From Craurococcus roseus (lineage in GTDB: Bacteria; Pseudomonadota; Alphaproteobacteria; Acetobacterales; Acetobacteraceae): 64,000 bases of DNA. Shown in pieces: positions 18,463-27,175 of this stretch. The stretch covers positions 1 through 64,000 of the forward strand of contig NZ_BAAAFZ010000028.1 of NCBI RefSeq assembly GCF_039523795.1, written 5' to 3'. The translations under genes and the position numbers were made by a program. The notes beneath the pieces were generated by a model. The model was given only the letters and a program-made list of their open reading frames with translations, did no database searches and was not told the origin of the DNA. How positions within the stretch are numbered: the first letter of the stretch is position 1; every line of letters starts with the position of its first letter.

Positions 18463-18491
18463 TTTTAGCGTATACCTCACGAAGATTTCAA
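18463..18491 (-). promoter_or_regulatory. candidate promoter for the FtsH paralogue
   Basis: The minus strand reads TTGAAA (18491-18486), 17 bases, CTAAAA (18468-18463) in an A+T-rich pocket. If real, transcription would begin about 18456, downstream of the TTG at 18460, which supports the ATG at 18400 as the start. Seen by eye only. Confidence 0.4.
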
Positions 18492-18842
18492 CTTCTCTGG
18501 CCATCCGGTGGATCCCTGACGCGGATGCACGGCGAGCCGGCCACCGAGCGATCATGAACGAGCTGCCGGGTTGTGCCCCGTCCCGCCTCCGTGGAGCGCC
18601 GCGGACGGGGCTGAGCGCCTCGGGTCGCGGGGAGGCGCGTGGATCGCCGACACAGCTTGTTCAAGCGAACCGCCGCCCCGTGAACGAACGCCGCCCTGGT
18701 GTCCGCCATACCCACGTTCTCGATCGGCGCGATGAAGCGCTCCCCTTCGGCCACCGCTTTCCGCCTCCGCCGGGCCGCTCCCACATGGCGGGACGCCCGC
18801 CGCCGTGTACCCTGCCGGTGCGGGATATGGAGGAGGCTTCGC
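18492..18842. other. 351-base divergent spacer, nothing identified
   Basis: Spacer between the FtsH-paralogue promoter and the AhpD-like gene. I see no convincing ORF, RNA or repeat. A strong ribosome binding site (GGAGGAGG, 18829-18836) lies at its right end and fixes the next start codon. Confidence 0.5.
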
Positions 18843-19235
18843 GTGCCCAGGCTGATCGAGTACGCCGATGCGCCGCCCGACGTGCGCGCCGTGTTCGACG
18901 ACATCAAGGCCACGCGCCGCGTGCCCGACGTGACCAACTTCTGGAAGGCGTTGGCCGCCCATCCGCCCACGCTCGCGCGCACCTGGGAGAGCTTGAAGCA
19001 GGTGATGGCGCCGGGCGGCGCGCTCGATCCGCTCACCAAGGAGATGCTCTATCTTGCCGCTTCGGCGACCGCCGGCTGCGCCTATTGCACCGCCAGCCAC
19101 ACCGCCGCGGCGCGCGCCAAGGGCATGACGGACGCCATGCACGGCGAACTCCTGGCCGTGGTTGGCATGGCGGCCGAGACCAACCGGCTGGCCGAGGCGA
19201 TGCGTGTGCCGGTGGACGCCCCTTTCGACGAGTGA
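18843..19235 (+). CDS. carboxymuconolactone decarboxylase / AhpD family protein
   Basis: 130 residues from GTG at 18843, set by GGAGGAGG six bases upstream. The AhpD core is present: a Glu-containing helix (LTKEMLYLAAS), then the CxxC-type pair and His in GCAYCTASHTAAARAKG. These residues relay protons or electrons in alkylhydroperoxidase-like proteins. There is no membrane segment. It lies convergent with the Mo-hydroxylase operon and may detoxify peroxide or act on a ring-cleavage intermediate. That link is inferred from position only. Confidence 0.85.
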   Translation: MPRLIEYADAPPDVRAVFDDIKATRRVPDVTNFWKALAAHPPTLARTWESLKQVMAPGGALDPLTKEMLYLAASATAGCAYCTASHTAAARAKGMTDAMHGELLAVVGMAAETNRLAEAMRVPVDAPFDE

Positions 19236-19239
19236 CGCG

Positions 19240-19277
19240 GCGCCGGGCGCGGGTCGAGGACGCCCTCGCTCCGGCGC
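19240..19277. terminator. candidate hairpin between convergent genes
   Basis: Stem GCGCCGG / CCGGCGC with an inner GAGG/CCTC pairing in the 58-base gap between the AhpD-like and Mo-hydroxylase genes. No T-run. Terminator by position and structure only. Confidence 0.35.
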
Positions 19278-19293
19278 GCCACCCTGCCCTGCA

Positions 19294-21642
19294 TCACGCC
19301 CGGGGCGAGGCTCCGCTCCCGTGCCGGGCGGCCCGGATGGCGCGCCAAACGCGCTCCGGCGTCGCCGGCATGTCGATCTCCGAAACGCCGAGCAGCGCCA
19401 GCGCGTCCAGCACGGCGAGCACCACCGTGTGCGGGGCGGCGATGGCGCCGGCCTGGCCCGCGCCCTTGGTGCCGAGCGGGTTCGACTCCGTGGGCACCTG
19501 GAGGAAGCGCACCGGGAGCGGAGGCAGGTCGGCGGCGCGGGGCAGGGCGTAGTCCATGGGCGAAGCGCTGAGGAGCTGGCCCGAATCGGGGTCGTAGGCT
19601 ACGCGCTCCATCAGCGCCTGGCCGATGCCTTGCGCCAGGCCGCCTTGCACCTGGCCTTCGGTGAGCAGCGGGTTCACCAGGCGGCCGTAGTCGTCCATGG
19701 CTTGGTAGCGCAGCAGCTCCACCGCGCCGGTGTCCGGGTCCACCTCCACCTCCGCGATGTGCGCGCCGCCGGGGAAGGTGATGAGGTCGGAGGGGTTGTC
19801 GGCCTCGGCGTCGAGGCCGCGCGACATGCCGTCCGGCAGGTTGGCCGGGTCGCAGGCGGCGCGGGCGAGCGCCGCGAGGTCCACGCCGCGTTCGGTGCCG
19901 CGCACGGCGAAGCGGCCTCCGGCGAAGGCGAGTTCGTCCGGCGCGGCTTGCAGCAGGTGGGCGGCGAGGCGGCGGGCGCGTTCCAGCGCCTTGTCGATCG
20001 CCATCACAAGGGCGGTGCCGCCCATGTGGAGCGACCGGGCGCCGCCGTGGCCGTTGCCGCGCGCGACCGTGGCGGTGTCGGCTTGCACCAGGCGCAGGCT
20101 CTCGACAGGCAGGCCGAGGCGGTCGGCGGCGAACTGGGGGAAGCTGGTCTCGTGGCCCTGGCCGTTGGATTGCGTGCCGACCGCGAGGTCCACCGTGCCG
20201 TCGGCGGCGAAGCGCACCGCGGCCCATTCGCCCGGGGAGCCGCGCGCGGTTTCGAGGAAGCAGGCGAGGCCGAAGCCGCGCAGCTTGCCGCGCGCTTCCG
20301 AGTCGGCGCGGCGGGCGGCGAAGCCGTCGCGGTCGGCCAGCGCCTCCGCCGCGTCCAGCGCCTCGGCGAAGGCACCGGTGTCCATCGGGATGCCGAAGGC
20401 GCTGCGGCGCGGGAAGCGGGTGATGAGGTTGCGGCGACGCAGCGCCAGCGGGTCGAAGCCGCAACGCCGGGCGGCAGCGTCCACCAGCCGCTCCATCATG
20501 GTGTTGGCCTCGGGCTTGCCTGCGCCGCGGTAGGCGTCCACGGGGAGCGTGTTGGTGAAGGCGCCGCGCACCTCCAGCAGCGCGGCCGGCACGTCGTACA
20601 CGGTGCCGAAGGCGTTGGAGACGGAGTTGGTCGGCACGCCCGGGCCGAAAGACGAGCAGTAGGCGCCGAGGTTCGCCACCATGTCGGCGTGCAGCGCCAG
20701 GAAGCGGCCCTCGGCATCGAGGGCGAGGCGCGCGGTGCCCTGGAGGTCTCGCGCGTGGACGGCGGCCTGGAACTCCTCGGAGCCGTCCGCCACCCACTGC
20801 ACGGGCCTGCCGCCGAGCAGGCGCGAGGCGTGCAGCACCAGGACGTGCTCGGGGAAGGGGAAGTTCTTGAGGCCGAAGCCGCCGCCGACGTCGGGGCAGT
20901 GGAGGCGCAGGCGCTCCTCCGGCACGCGGAACACGGAGCGGGCGAGCTGGGCGCGGATGCCGTGGACGCCTTGGCCGCTCAGGAGGAGGTCGAAGGAGTC
21001 GGAAGCCGGGTCGTGTCGGGCAACGGCGGCGCGCGGCTCGATCGGCGCGGCGTGCAAGCGCTGGTTCACCAGGTCGAGCGAGACGGTGTGCGCGGCACGG
21101 GCGAAGGCGGCTTCCACGGCGGCGCGGTCGCCGCGCTCGAAGCGGAAGGCGCGGTTGCCGGGCGCCTCTTCCCAGACTTCCGGCGCGCCGGGGGCGAGGG
21201 CGGCGCGGCCGTCCACGACGGCGGGCAGCGGGTCGTAGGCGACCTGGATCGCCTCGGCCGCGTCGCGCGCCTCGTGCGCGGTGTCCGCTACGACGCAGGC
21301 GACCGGCTCGCCCACGTGGCGCACGCGGCCGAGGGCAAGGGCGTGGCGCTCGGGCACGGCCAGGGGGCCGTCGGTCTTCACGGCGGCGGCCGCGGGGCAG
21401 GGGAGCGGGCCTAGGCCGGCCGCGGCGAGGTCAGTGCCGGTGAGGACGAGGCGCACGCCGGGCATGGAACGGGCGGCGGCGGTGTCGATGCCGAGGAGGC
21501 GCGCGTGCGCGTGCGGCGAGCGCAGCACGCGGAGGTGCAGGGCGCCCGGCGCTTCGACATCGGCGGTGAAGCGGCCCGCGCCGGTGAGGAAGCGCGCGTC
21601 CTCGCGCCGGCGGAGCGGGCGGCCGGAGAGGGCTTCGGGCAA
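19294..21642 (-). CDS. xanthine dehydrogenase family molybdopterin-binding subunit, catalytic Glu replaced by Gln
   Basis: A 782-residue large subunit of a molybdenum hydroxylase (CoxL form II / aldehyde oxidase group), which hydroxylates aldehydes or N-heterocycles with water. Landmarks are LRRREDARFLTGAGRF at the N-terminus, DVGGGFGLKN, the form-II loop AYRGAGKPEANT, SNGQGHET and the C-terminal GTKGAGQAGAIAAP. The last motif normally reads GxGE, whose Glu is the active-site base. Here residue 730 is Gln (codon CAG). The start is a TTG at 21642, five bases downstream of the previous stop, because no ATG or GTG exists before the conserved N-terminus. No small 2Fe-2S or FAD subunit gene is nearby. 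Last gene of a five-gene minus-strand operon. Confidence 0.88.
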   Translation of the reverse strand: MPEALSGRPLRRREDARFLTGAGRFTADVEAPGALHLRVLRSPHAHARLLGIDTAAARSMPGVRLVLTGTDLAAAGLGPLPCPAAAAVKTDGPLAVPERHALALGRVRHVGEPVACVVADTAHEARDAAEAIQVAYDPLPAVVDGRAALAPGAPEVWEEAPGNRAFRFERGDRAAVEAAFARAAHTVSLDLVNQRLHAAPIEPRAAVARHDPASDSFDLLLSGQGVHGIRAQLARSVFRVPEERLRLHCPDVGGGFGLKNFPFPEHVLVLHASRLLGGRPVQWVADGSEEFQAAVHARDLQGTARLALDAEGRFLALHADMVANLGAYCSSFGPGVPTNSVSNAFGTVYDVPAALLEVRGAFTNTLPVDAYRGAGKPEANTMMERLVDAAARRCGFDPLALRRRNLITRFPRRSAFGIPMDTGAFAEALDAAEALADRDGFAARRADSEARGKLRGFGLACFLETARGSPGEWAAVRFAADGTVDLAVGTQSNGQGHETSFPQFAADRLGLPVESLRLVQADTATVARGNGHGGARSLHMGGTALVMAIDKALERARRLAAHLLQAAPDELAFAGGRFAVRGTERGVDLAALARAACDPANLPDGMSRGLDAEADNPSDLITFPGGAHIAEVEVDPDTGAVELLRYQAMDDYGRLVNPLLTEGQVQGGLAQGIGQALMERVAYDPDSGQLLSASPMDYALPRAADLPPLPVRFLQVPTESNPLGTKGAGQAGAIAAPHTVVLAVLDALALLGVSEIDMPATPERVWRAIRAARHGSGASPRA

Positions 21643-21646
21643 CGCG

Positions 21647-22261
21647 CTACGCGGCCCCTCGGGCGAGGCGTTCGGCCACGAACTCCAGCCGGTCCTGGCC
21701 CCAGAAGATGTCGTCGCCGACCACGTAGGAGGGCGCGCCGAAGACGCCGCGGGCGAGCGCCGCTTGGGTGTCCGCCTCGCGCCGCTCGGTCCAGCGCGGC
21801 TCGGCGCCGAGGCGGAGCACCGCCTCGGCGTCCTGGCCGACCTCGGTGAGCAGGGCGGACAGGGTGGCGGGGTCGCCGGTGTTCCGCTCCTCTTCCCAGA
21901 GCGCCTTGAGGACGCGGTGGGCGAAGCGGATGGCCGCCGCGTCGCCTTGCGTTTCGCGCAAGGCGATCGTGCAGCAGGCCGCGAGCAGCTCGTTGGCCGG
22001 GAAGCCGCGCGGCTGGAGGTTGATCGGGATGCCGAGGCGGTCGCGCCAGCGCGCCAGCTCCTGCATCCGATAGGCTTGGCGTTGCGGCGAGCGCTTGGGC
22101 AGCGGCAGGCCGCCCGAGCCGGCGAAGATCGTCCCGAAGTCCACCGGCCAGATGCGCAGCTCGGCGCCGTGCTTCGCCGCCAGCGCCTCGATCCGCGCCG
22201 CGCCGAAGTGGGTCCAGGGCGAGTTGAGCGATGCGTAGTAGTCGATGCGCTGCTGCGCCAT
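21647..22261 (-). CDS. 2-hydroxychromene-2-carboxylate isomerase family protein
   Basis: A 204-residue DsbA-fold, glutathione S-transferase kappa-like enzyme. The active-site Ser segment is YYASLNSPWTHFG (9-21). The cis-Pro region GVFGAPSYVVGDDIFWGQDRLEFV near the C-terminus is diagnostic. In naphthalene-type pathways the family isomerises 2-hydroxychromene-2-carboxylate with glutathione. Here the neighbours are a CoA-transferase and a Mo-hydroxylase, so the true substrate is probably another aromatic or unsaturated acid. ATG at 22261, 12 bases after the CoA-transferase B stop. Confidence 0.87.
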   Translation of the reverse strand: MAQQRIDYYASLNSPWTHFGAARIEALAAKHGAELRIWPVDFGTIFAGSGGLPLPKRSPQRQAYRMQELARWRDRLGIPINLQPRGFPANELLAACCTIALRETQGDAAAIRFAHRVLKALWEEERNTGDPATLSALLTEVGQDAEAVLRLGAEPRWTERREADTQAALARGVFGAPSYVVGDDIFWGQDRLEFVAERLARGAA

Positions 22262-22273
22262 TGGCGGTCCCCT

Positions 22274-22933
22274 TTATGCGGTGAGCGGCGCGCCGGTGGC
22301 CGCGCGGACCTCATCGAGCGCGACTCCGGGCGCCAGTTCCAGGACACGGAAGCCTTCGCCCTCCGGCTTGAACAGGCCGTAGTTGGTGGCGGCGAGGGTG
22401 ACCACGCGGCGCGCCGTGACCGGTAGGGCGCAGCGCAGCACCAACCGCGGCGCCCCCCGGCGCGTGGTGTGCTCCAGCAGCAGGAAGACGCGCCGGGCGC
22501 AGGCGGCGAGGTCCATCGCGCCGCCGATGCCGCCGCCCTTGGCGTTGGCGGCGATCTTCCAGTTGGCGAAGTCGCCGTTGGCGGCGCACTCGTAGGCGCC
22601 CATCGCCGTGGCGTCGATGCGGCCGGAGCGGATCAGGGCGAAGCTGTCGGCGTGGTGGACCACGGCGGCGCCTGGGCGGAGCGACACAGGCTGGCCGCCG
22701 GCGTTGACCAGGTGCATGTCCTCCTGGCCCTCCGGCAGCACCGGGCCGCAGCCGACCACGCCGTTCTCCGAATGGAAGACTACTGCGCGGCCGCCCAGGT
22801 CGGCGTTGGAGCAGAGCGTCGGGATGCCGACGCCTAGGTTGACGATCCAGCCGTCGCCGAACTCCGCGGCCAGGCGGTCGGCCATCTGCTGGCGCGACCA
22901 GCCGCGCGACGACCCGACGCTGCCGCCGCTCAA
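22274..22933 (-). CDS. CoA-transferase subunit B (3-oxoacid CoA-transferase family)
   Basis: 219 residues, beta subunit of a family I CoA-transferase. The catalytic Glu lies in the SENG motif (VVFHSENGVVG). The family core VNLGVGIPTL and the late GGGIGGAMDL / ARRVFLLLEHTT segments are clear. The start is TTG at 22933, overlapping the stop of subunit A (TTGA), which implies coupled translation and equal subunit amounts. A downstream ATG (MADRLAAEFG) is an alternative. It activates an acid to its CoA ester using a donor such as succinyl-CoA. The acid is unknown. Confidence 0.9.
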   Translation of the reverse strand: MSGGSVGSSRGWSRQQMADRLAAEFGDGWIVNLGVGIPTLCSNADLGGRAVVFHSENGVVGCGPVLPEGQEDMHLVNAGGQPVSLRPGAAVVHHADSFALIRSGRIDATAMGAYECAANGDFANWKIAANAKGGGIGGAMDLAACARRVFLLLEHTTRRGAPRLVLRCALPVTARRVVTLAATNYGLFKPEGEGFRVLELAPGVALDEVRAATGAPLTA

Positions 22934-23667
22934 CGGGCGTGCTCCGTCCGCCGCGTCGGCCAGAGCCCTTCGGGCGGCGGAGGGACGCGCACCAAGCGGT
23001 GGACGAGGACGCCTGGCGTATGGACGTCGTCCGGGTCCATGGCGCCGGCGGGGAGCACGTCCTCCTCCACTTCGACGACCACGGTGCGCGCGGCCATCGC
23101 CATGACCGGGTTGAAGTTTCGCTGCGACAGGCGGAAGCGGAGGTTCCCCGCCTCGTCGGCCTTCCAGGCGCGGAGGAACGCGTACTCCACCGGCAGCGCG
23201 TGCTCCAGCAGGTGTTCGCGGCCGTTGAAAACGCGGGTTTCGCGGCCTTCCGCGACCTCCGTGCCGACGCCAGTGGGCGTGTAGAAGGCCGGGATGCCGC
23301 TGCCGGCGGCGCGCAGGCGCTCGGCCAGGGTGCCTTGCGGCACCAGCTCCGCTTCCACCTCGCCGGCCTCGTGGAAGCGGGCGAAGGGCAGCGCGTCGGT
23401 CGGGCGCGTGGCGGCGGTGAAGGAGCAGACCACCTTCCGCACCCGCCCGTTCTCCACCAGCATGCCGATGTCCGGCATCCGCGGCTGGTGGGCGCCGCCG
23501 GTGGTGTTGGACACGCAGGTGAGATTGCGGGCGCCCTGGGCCAGCAGCGCGCGGATCAAGTTGTAGGGCGTGCCGGGCCCGGCGAAGCCGCCGAAGGCAA
23601 TGGTCGCGCCGTCCGGGATGCCCGCCACGGCTTCGGCGAAGCTCCCGGCGAGCTTGCTCTTGGCCAC
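22930..23667 (-). CDS. CoA-transferase subunit A (3-oxoacid CoA-transferase family)
   Basis: 245 residues from GTG at 23667. Family I alpha-subunit features are IAFGGFAGPGTPYNLI (glycine-rich CoA loop), LVPQGTLAERLRAAGSGIPAFYTPTGVGT and EYAFLRAWKADEAGNLRF. The start is 11 bases after the stop of the upstream Ldh-type gene, and the stop overlaps subunit B. With subunit B it forms the heteromeric transferase of this catabolic operon. Confidence 0.9.
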   Translation of the reverse strand: MAKSKLAGSFAEAVAGIPDGATIAFGGFAGPGTPYNLIRALLAQGARNLTCVSNTTGGAHQPRMPDIGMLVENGRVRKVVCSFTAATRPTDALPFARFHEAGEVEAELVPQGTLAERLRAAGSGIPAFYTPTGVGTEVAEGRETRVFNGREHLLEHALPVEYAFLRAWKADEAGNLRFRLSQRNFNPVMAMAARTVVVEVEEDVLPAGAMDPDDVHTPGVLVHRLVRVPPPPEGLWPTRRTEHAR

Positions 23668-23678
23668 CCCGGGCGGCC

Positions 23679-24734
23679 TCAAGCGAAGCCGAGCTGGGCG
23701 GACAGGCCGGCGGCCTCCGCCAGGTCGGCGAGCTTGCCCCAGGTCGAGTCCTCTATGTCCACGCCGTCGCGCTTCCGCTCGATCTCCTGCGCGTGCTCCA
23801 CCTCGCCGGGGTAGAGCACGCCGCGGCTGCCTTCCGAGGGCGGCGTGTCCTTCAGGTAGCCGGCGAACGCGGCCACCTCGGCGCGGAACTCGGCCAAGGG
23901 GCGGAAGGCGTCCACCTTGATCGCCAGCAGGAAGCAGCCGTCGTTGTGCCGGCCCGTGGGCTCCACGCCGAAGCCCAGGCCCGTGAGGATGCCGCACAGG
24001 ATCTCGCCGATCACCGCCAAGCCGGTGCCCTTGTGGCCCTCGCCGGGGCCGCCGAGCGGCAGCAGCGCGCCGCCCCGCGCCAGGGCCTTCGGGTCGGTGG
24101 CGAGCTGGCCTTCGCCGTCCACCACCCAGCCGCGCGGGATGGGCTCGCGGCGCGCCTCGGCCAGCTTGACCTTGCCGACCGCGACGGCCGAGGTCGCCAT
24201 GTCGAGGAAGAGCGGCGCCTTCAGGTCGGAGGGGACGGCGATGGCCCAGGGATTGGTGCCGAGCCGCGCTTCCCGCCCGCCGAAGGGCGCGACCGATTTG
24301 GGCGAGCGGCCCGAATCCGCCCAGGCCATGCCGATCATGCCCGCCTCGGCCGCCATCAGCGGGTAGGTCGCCAAGCGGCCGACATGGCCTTGGCGGAACA
24401 CGGTGGCGGCGGCGAGGTTGGACGCGCTCGCCTTGTCGATGACCATCCGCATGGCCCGCTCGTTGACCACGTAGCCGAAGCCCCAATTGCCGTCGATGAC
24501 GGCGGTGGTCGGGCTCTCGCGGACCACGGTGAACGGAGCGCCTGGGACGATGTGCCCGGCCTTCACGCGGTCGATGTAGCCGGGGATCTGGATGACGCCG
24601 TGGCTGTCGTGGCCGGCGAGGTTGGCCGCGACGCAGTGCCGCGCGACGGTCGCGGCCTCGGCTTCCGGCACGCCGTTCGCGGCCAGCAGCGTCCGGCCGA
24701 TCTCCCGCAACCGCTCCGCCCGCACCTTCGGCAT
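23679..24734 (-). CDS. Ldh family oxidoreductase (malate/L-lactate dehydrogenase type)
   Basis: 351 residues, NAD(P)-dependent dehydrogenase of the Ldh_2 (YlbC/YiaK) fold, unrelated to classical Rossmann lactate dehydrogenases. Seen are LAGHDSHGVIQIPGYIDR (catalytic His region), WGFGYVVNERAM, LGTNPWAIAVPS and GPGEGHKGTGLAVIGEILCGIL, all conserved. ATG at 24734 with an AGGA-containing leader. It is the first gene of the operon, so it would oxidise an alpha-hydroxyacid (or reduce an oxoacid or imine) before CoA activation. Substrate unassigned. Confidence 0.88.
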   Translation of the reverse strand: MPKVRAERLREIGRTLLAANGVPEAEAATVARHCVAANLAGHDSHGVIQIPGYIDRVKAGHIVPGAPFTVVRESPTTAVIDGNWGFGYVVNERAMRMVIDKASASNLAAATVFRQGHVGRLATYPLMAAEAGMIGMAWADSGRSPKSVAPFGGREARLGTNPWAIAVPSDLKAPLFLDMATSAVAVGKVKLAEARREPIPRGWVVDGEGQLATDPKALARGGALLPLGGPGEGHKGTGLAVIGEILCGILTGLGFGVEPTGRHNDGCFLLAIKVDAFRPLAEFRAEVAAFAGYLKDTPPSEGSRGVLYPGEVEHAQEIERKRDGVDIEDSTWGKLADLAEAAGLSAQLGFA

Positions 24735-24883
24735 CCGATCCTCTCCGCTGTCGCGCCGGGCAGGGTGGCGAAGCGCGGGCCGGAGCGAAAGGGCGCATGC
24801 GCGCGCTGGTGTACCCAAACTCCTGGCGCGATCTTGTTCCGCGTCCGCTTGTAACCATCCGCGCGGTGGCGCATTGGAGCCCC

Positions 24884-25690
24884 ATGGCGCACCCCGCTCC
24901 CCCCGCGGCACGCAAGGCGCGCACGGCCTTCCGTGCGCTGCGGTTGCTGGGCTTGGCGCTGGGCATGGCGGCGCTCGCCTGGGGCGGCGTCTGGGCGTGG
25001 CGGGCGCAGCCGGCGGCCGTCGGCATGGCGCCGCAGGTCGCCAAGGCGGTGGCGGCGGCGCCCGAACCGTTGGAGGAGGCGGCCTTCCGCGTCCTGCGCG
25101 CGCGGCTGCGGGAGCCCGCCTCCGCGGCGTTCCGGGAGGTTCGCGTCTACGGCTTCGGCCCGCCGCACGAGCGCGCGGTGTGCGGCCGGGTCCTGGCGGG
25201 GCGGGAAACGCCCGCCGGCGGCGCGGACTTCGTGGTGCGGGTCATCCTGCCCGGGGACGGCCGCACGGGCGGCGCCCCCCTGCCGGTGATCGAGGAAGGG
25301 CCGAACCTGCCCCGCGCCACGGCGAACGCCCGCGATCGCTACTGCCGCAACGCCGACGATCCACGGACGGCGCCCCGACTCCTGCCGGGCGGCGCCGCCG
25401 TCGCGGCATCGGTCACGGCGCCTGCCGACCCGCAGGCGGCGGGCGCCGGCACCCGGATCGGCCCGGTTCAGGGCGGCGGGACGCCGGTGGCCCTCCGCCG
25501 GGCGGCCGTGGGCGGCGGCTCGGCCGTCAACCTGCGCAGCGGGCCGGGCGGCGGCGCGGCGGTGATCGGCGTGTTGCCGCGCGGCCAAGTGCTCGACGTG
25601 TTCGAGCGCGCGCCGGGCGGGTGGCTGCGCGTGGGCGTCGGCGAGCCCTGGGGTTGGGCGCACGCCAGCCTGCTGATCGAAGGGCCCTGA
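24884..25690 (+). CDS. SH3-domain-containing membrane-anchored protein
   Basis: 268 residues from ATG 24884, which has GGAG four bases upstream. Upstream in-frame starts exist but lack a ribosome binding site. A membrane anchor lies at about 25-42 (LLGLALGMAALAWGGVW). A middle domain (about 60-140) contains FREVRVYGFG and RAVCGRVLAG, a pattern seen in envelope proteins of this class. A low-complexity linker is followed by a C-terminal bacterial SH3 domain (about 205-268: VNLRSGPGG, VIGVLPRGQ, WLRVGVGEPWGWAHASLL). Such domains bind cell-wall peptides or partner proteins. It is transcribed away from the catabolic operon. Precise function unknown. Confidence 0.8.
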   Translation: MAHPAPPAARKARTAFRALRLLGLALGMAALAWGGVWAWRAQPAAVGMAPQVAKAVAAAPEPLEEAAFRVLRARLREPASAAFREVRVYGFGPPHERAVCGRVLAGRETPAGGADFVVRVILPGDGRTGGAPLPVIEEGPNLPRATANARDRYCRNADDPRTAPRLLPGGAAVAASVTAPADPQAAGAGTRIGPVQGGGTPVALRRAAVGGGSAVNLRSGPGGGAAVIGVLPRGQVLDVFERAPGGWLRVGVGEPWGWAHASLLIEGP

Positions 25691-26031
25691 CCGCAGGCGC
25701 GGCACGCTTTTGACATCGCAAGCGGGCGCCCCCCCGCTGGCCCGGAACTCAGGCCGGAAGCCGTGGTGCGGGGCCGGTCGAGGAGCGCTAGGCCCGGAGC
25801 GGCGTCGGCGCCCCCTTCTCGCCCGGTCGCGTGATGCCTCGCTCCCGGGCCGAAACTTGAAGCAGTAAAAACCCGGATCGTGCGAAGCGTGGGACCAAGC
25901 CGTCGCATTCAATAGCGGTTCATTTAATTGAGCATCATCACAAAACTTTGCGCGGAGTTTATCAATCTAAAGTTGAGAAATAGCGCGTATTTTGAAATCA
26001 TATCGAAACGTACTGGGCTTGAGGTGTCCAC
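25691..26031. other. 341-base spacer with an A+T-rich right half
   Basis: No ORF. Bases about 25905-26020 are strikingly A+T-rich for this genome and carry a candidate promoter for the next gene. The left part looks ordinary and shows nothing. Confidence 0.5.
25973..26003 (+). promoter_or_regulatory. candidate promoter of the Bug-protein gene
   Basis: TTGAGA (25973-25978) and TCATAT (25998-26003), 19 bases apart, in the A+T-rich patch 29 bases before the ATG at 26032. Spacing is slightly long and the match is by eye. Confidence 0.33.
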
Positions 26032-27000
26032 ATGCTCCGCCGCAGCGTCCTTTCCCTAGCCGCCGCAGGCCTCGCCGCGCCCGGCATCGCGCGAGCGCAG
26101 GCGGGTTGGCCGGAAGGTCCCGTGAGGATCATCGTGCCGTTCCCACCGGGCGGCATGACGGACATCGTCGCCCGCCTGTTCCAGCCCAAGCTGCAGGAGG
26201 CGCTCGGCAAGCCGGTGGTGGTCGAGAACCGCGGCGGCGCCTCGGGCTCGGTCGGCGCCGCCGAAGCCGCGCGGGCGGCGCCGGACGGCAACACCTGGCT
26301 GCTGGCCTTCGACACCGAAGCCACCAACCAGACCACCATGCGCCTGCCCTACCGCCTCATGCAGGCCTTCGCGCCGGTGAGCCTGGTGGCCACCGGGCCG
26401 CTGGTGCTGGTGGCGAACAAGGACGCGCCCTGGAAAACCTTCGGGGAGGTCGTCGCGGCCGCGAAGCGGGCCCCGGACACCATCAGCTACGGCACAACCG
26501 GTGTCGGGGCGCTGTCCCACGTTTCCATGGCGCTGCTGCAGCAGACGGGCGGCTTCAAGCTGACGCACGTGCCCTACCGCGGCGGCGGCCCGCTCGCACA
26601 GGCCGTCGTCGCCGGCGAAGTACCATTGGGCATAGGTTCGCTCCCGTCCCTGGCCCAGCAGATCAAGGCCGGCGCCCTGCGCCCGCTGGGCGTGACCACC
26701 GAAACCGAGTCCCGCCACCTGCCCGGGGTGAAGAGCTTCGCCCAGCAGGGCTTCCCCGGCTTCGAGGCGCCGACCTGGCTGGCGTTCCTCGGCCGCGCCG
26801 GTGCGCCGGAGCCGGCGCTGCGGCGCATGGGCGAGGCCATGTCGCAGGCCCTGTCCGCGCCCGAGGTGCGCGCCCGCATCGAGGAGCAGGGCGTGGACGT
26901 GCTGGCCGGCGGTGTCGAGCGCTGCCGCCGCTTCCTCAACAGCGAGGTCCAGCGCTGGGGCCGGGTGATCCGCGACAACAACATCACCTTGGACGGCTGA
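26032..27000 (+). CDS. Bug family tripartite tricarboxylate transporter substrate-binding protein
   Basis: A 322-residue periplasmic binding protein of the TctC/Bug family. The signal peptide has twin arginines (MLRRSVLSLAAAGLAAPGIARAQA) with cleavage expected near residue 23. Family motifs are VRIIVPFPPGGMTDIVAR, VVVENRGGASGSVGA, AARAAPDG and LTHVPYRGGGP. Bug proteins bind carboxylates such as citrate, malate or aromatic acids and normally feed TctA/TctB permeases, which are absent from this window. The gene stands alone with its own A+T-rich upstream region. Confidence 0.92.
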   Translation: MLRRSVLSLAAAGLAAPGIARAQAGWPEGPVRIIVPFPPGGMTDIVARLFQPKLQEALGKPVVVENRGGASGSVGAAEAARAAPDGNTWLLAFDTEATNQTTMRLPYRLMQAFAPVSLVATGPLVLVANKDAPWKTFGEVVAAAKRAPDTISYGTTGVGALSHVSMALLQQTGGFKLTHVPYRGGGPLAQAVVAGEVPLGIGSLPSLAQQIKAGALRPLGVTTETESRHLPGVKSFAQQGFPGFEAPTWLAFLGRAGAPEPALRRMGEAMSQALSAPEVRARIEEQGVDVLAGGVERCRRFLNSEVQRWGRVIRDNNITLDG

Positions 27001-27175
27001 CTCGGCCGCCAGGCCGGCGCTCCCGCCAGGGTCGGTCCGCCCCCCCCGCCGAAGATGGTCACCGCGCCACCCGGCGCCGGAGCGCCGGCCCGGGTCGGTG
27101 CATCCCGCCTCCCGTTCGCGCTCCCGGCGTCAGATGTCCGGGTCCACCGGAGTCAGAAACAAAGGAACGCCAACC

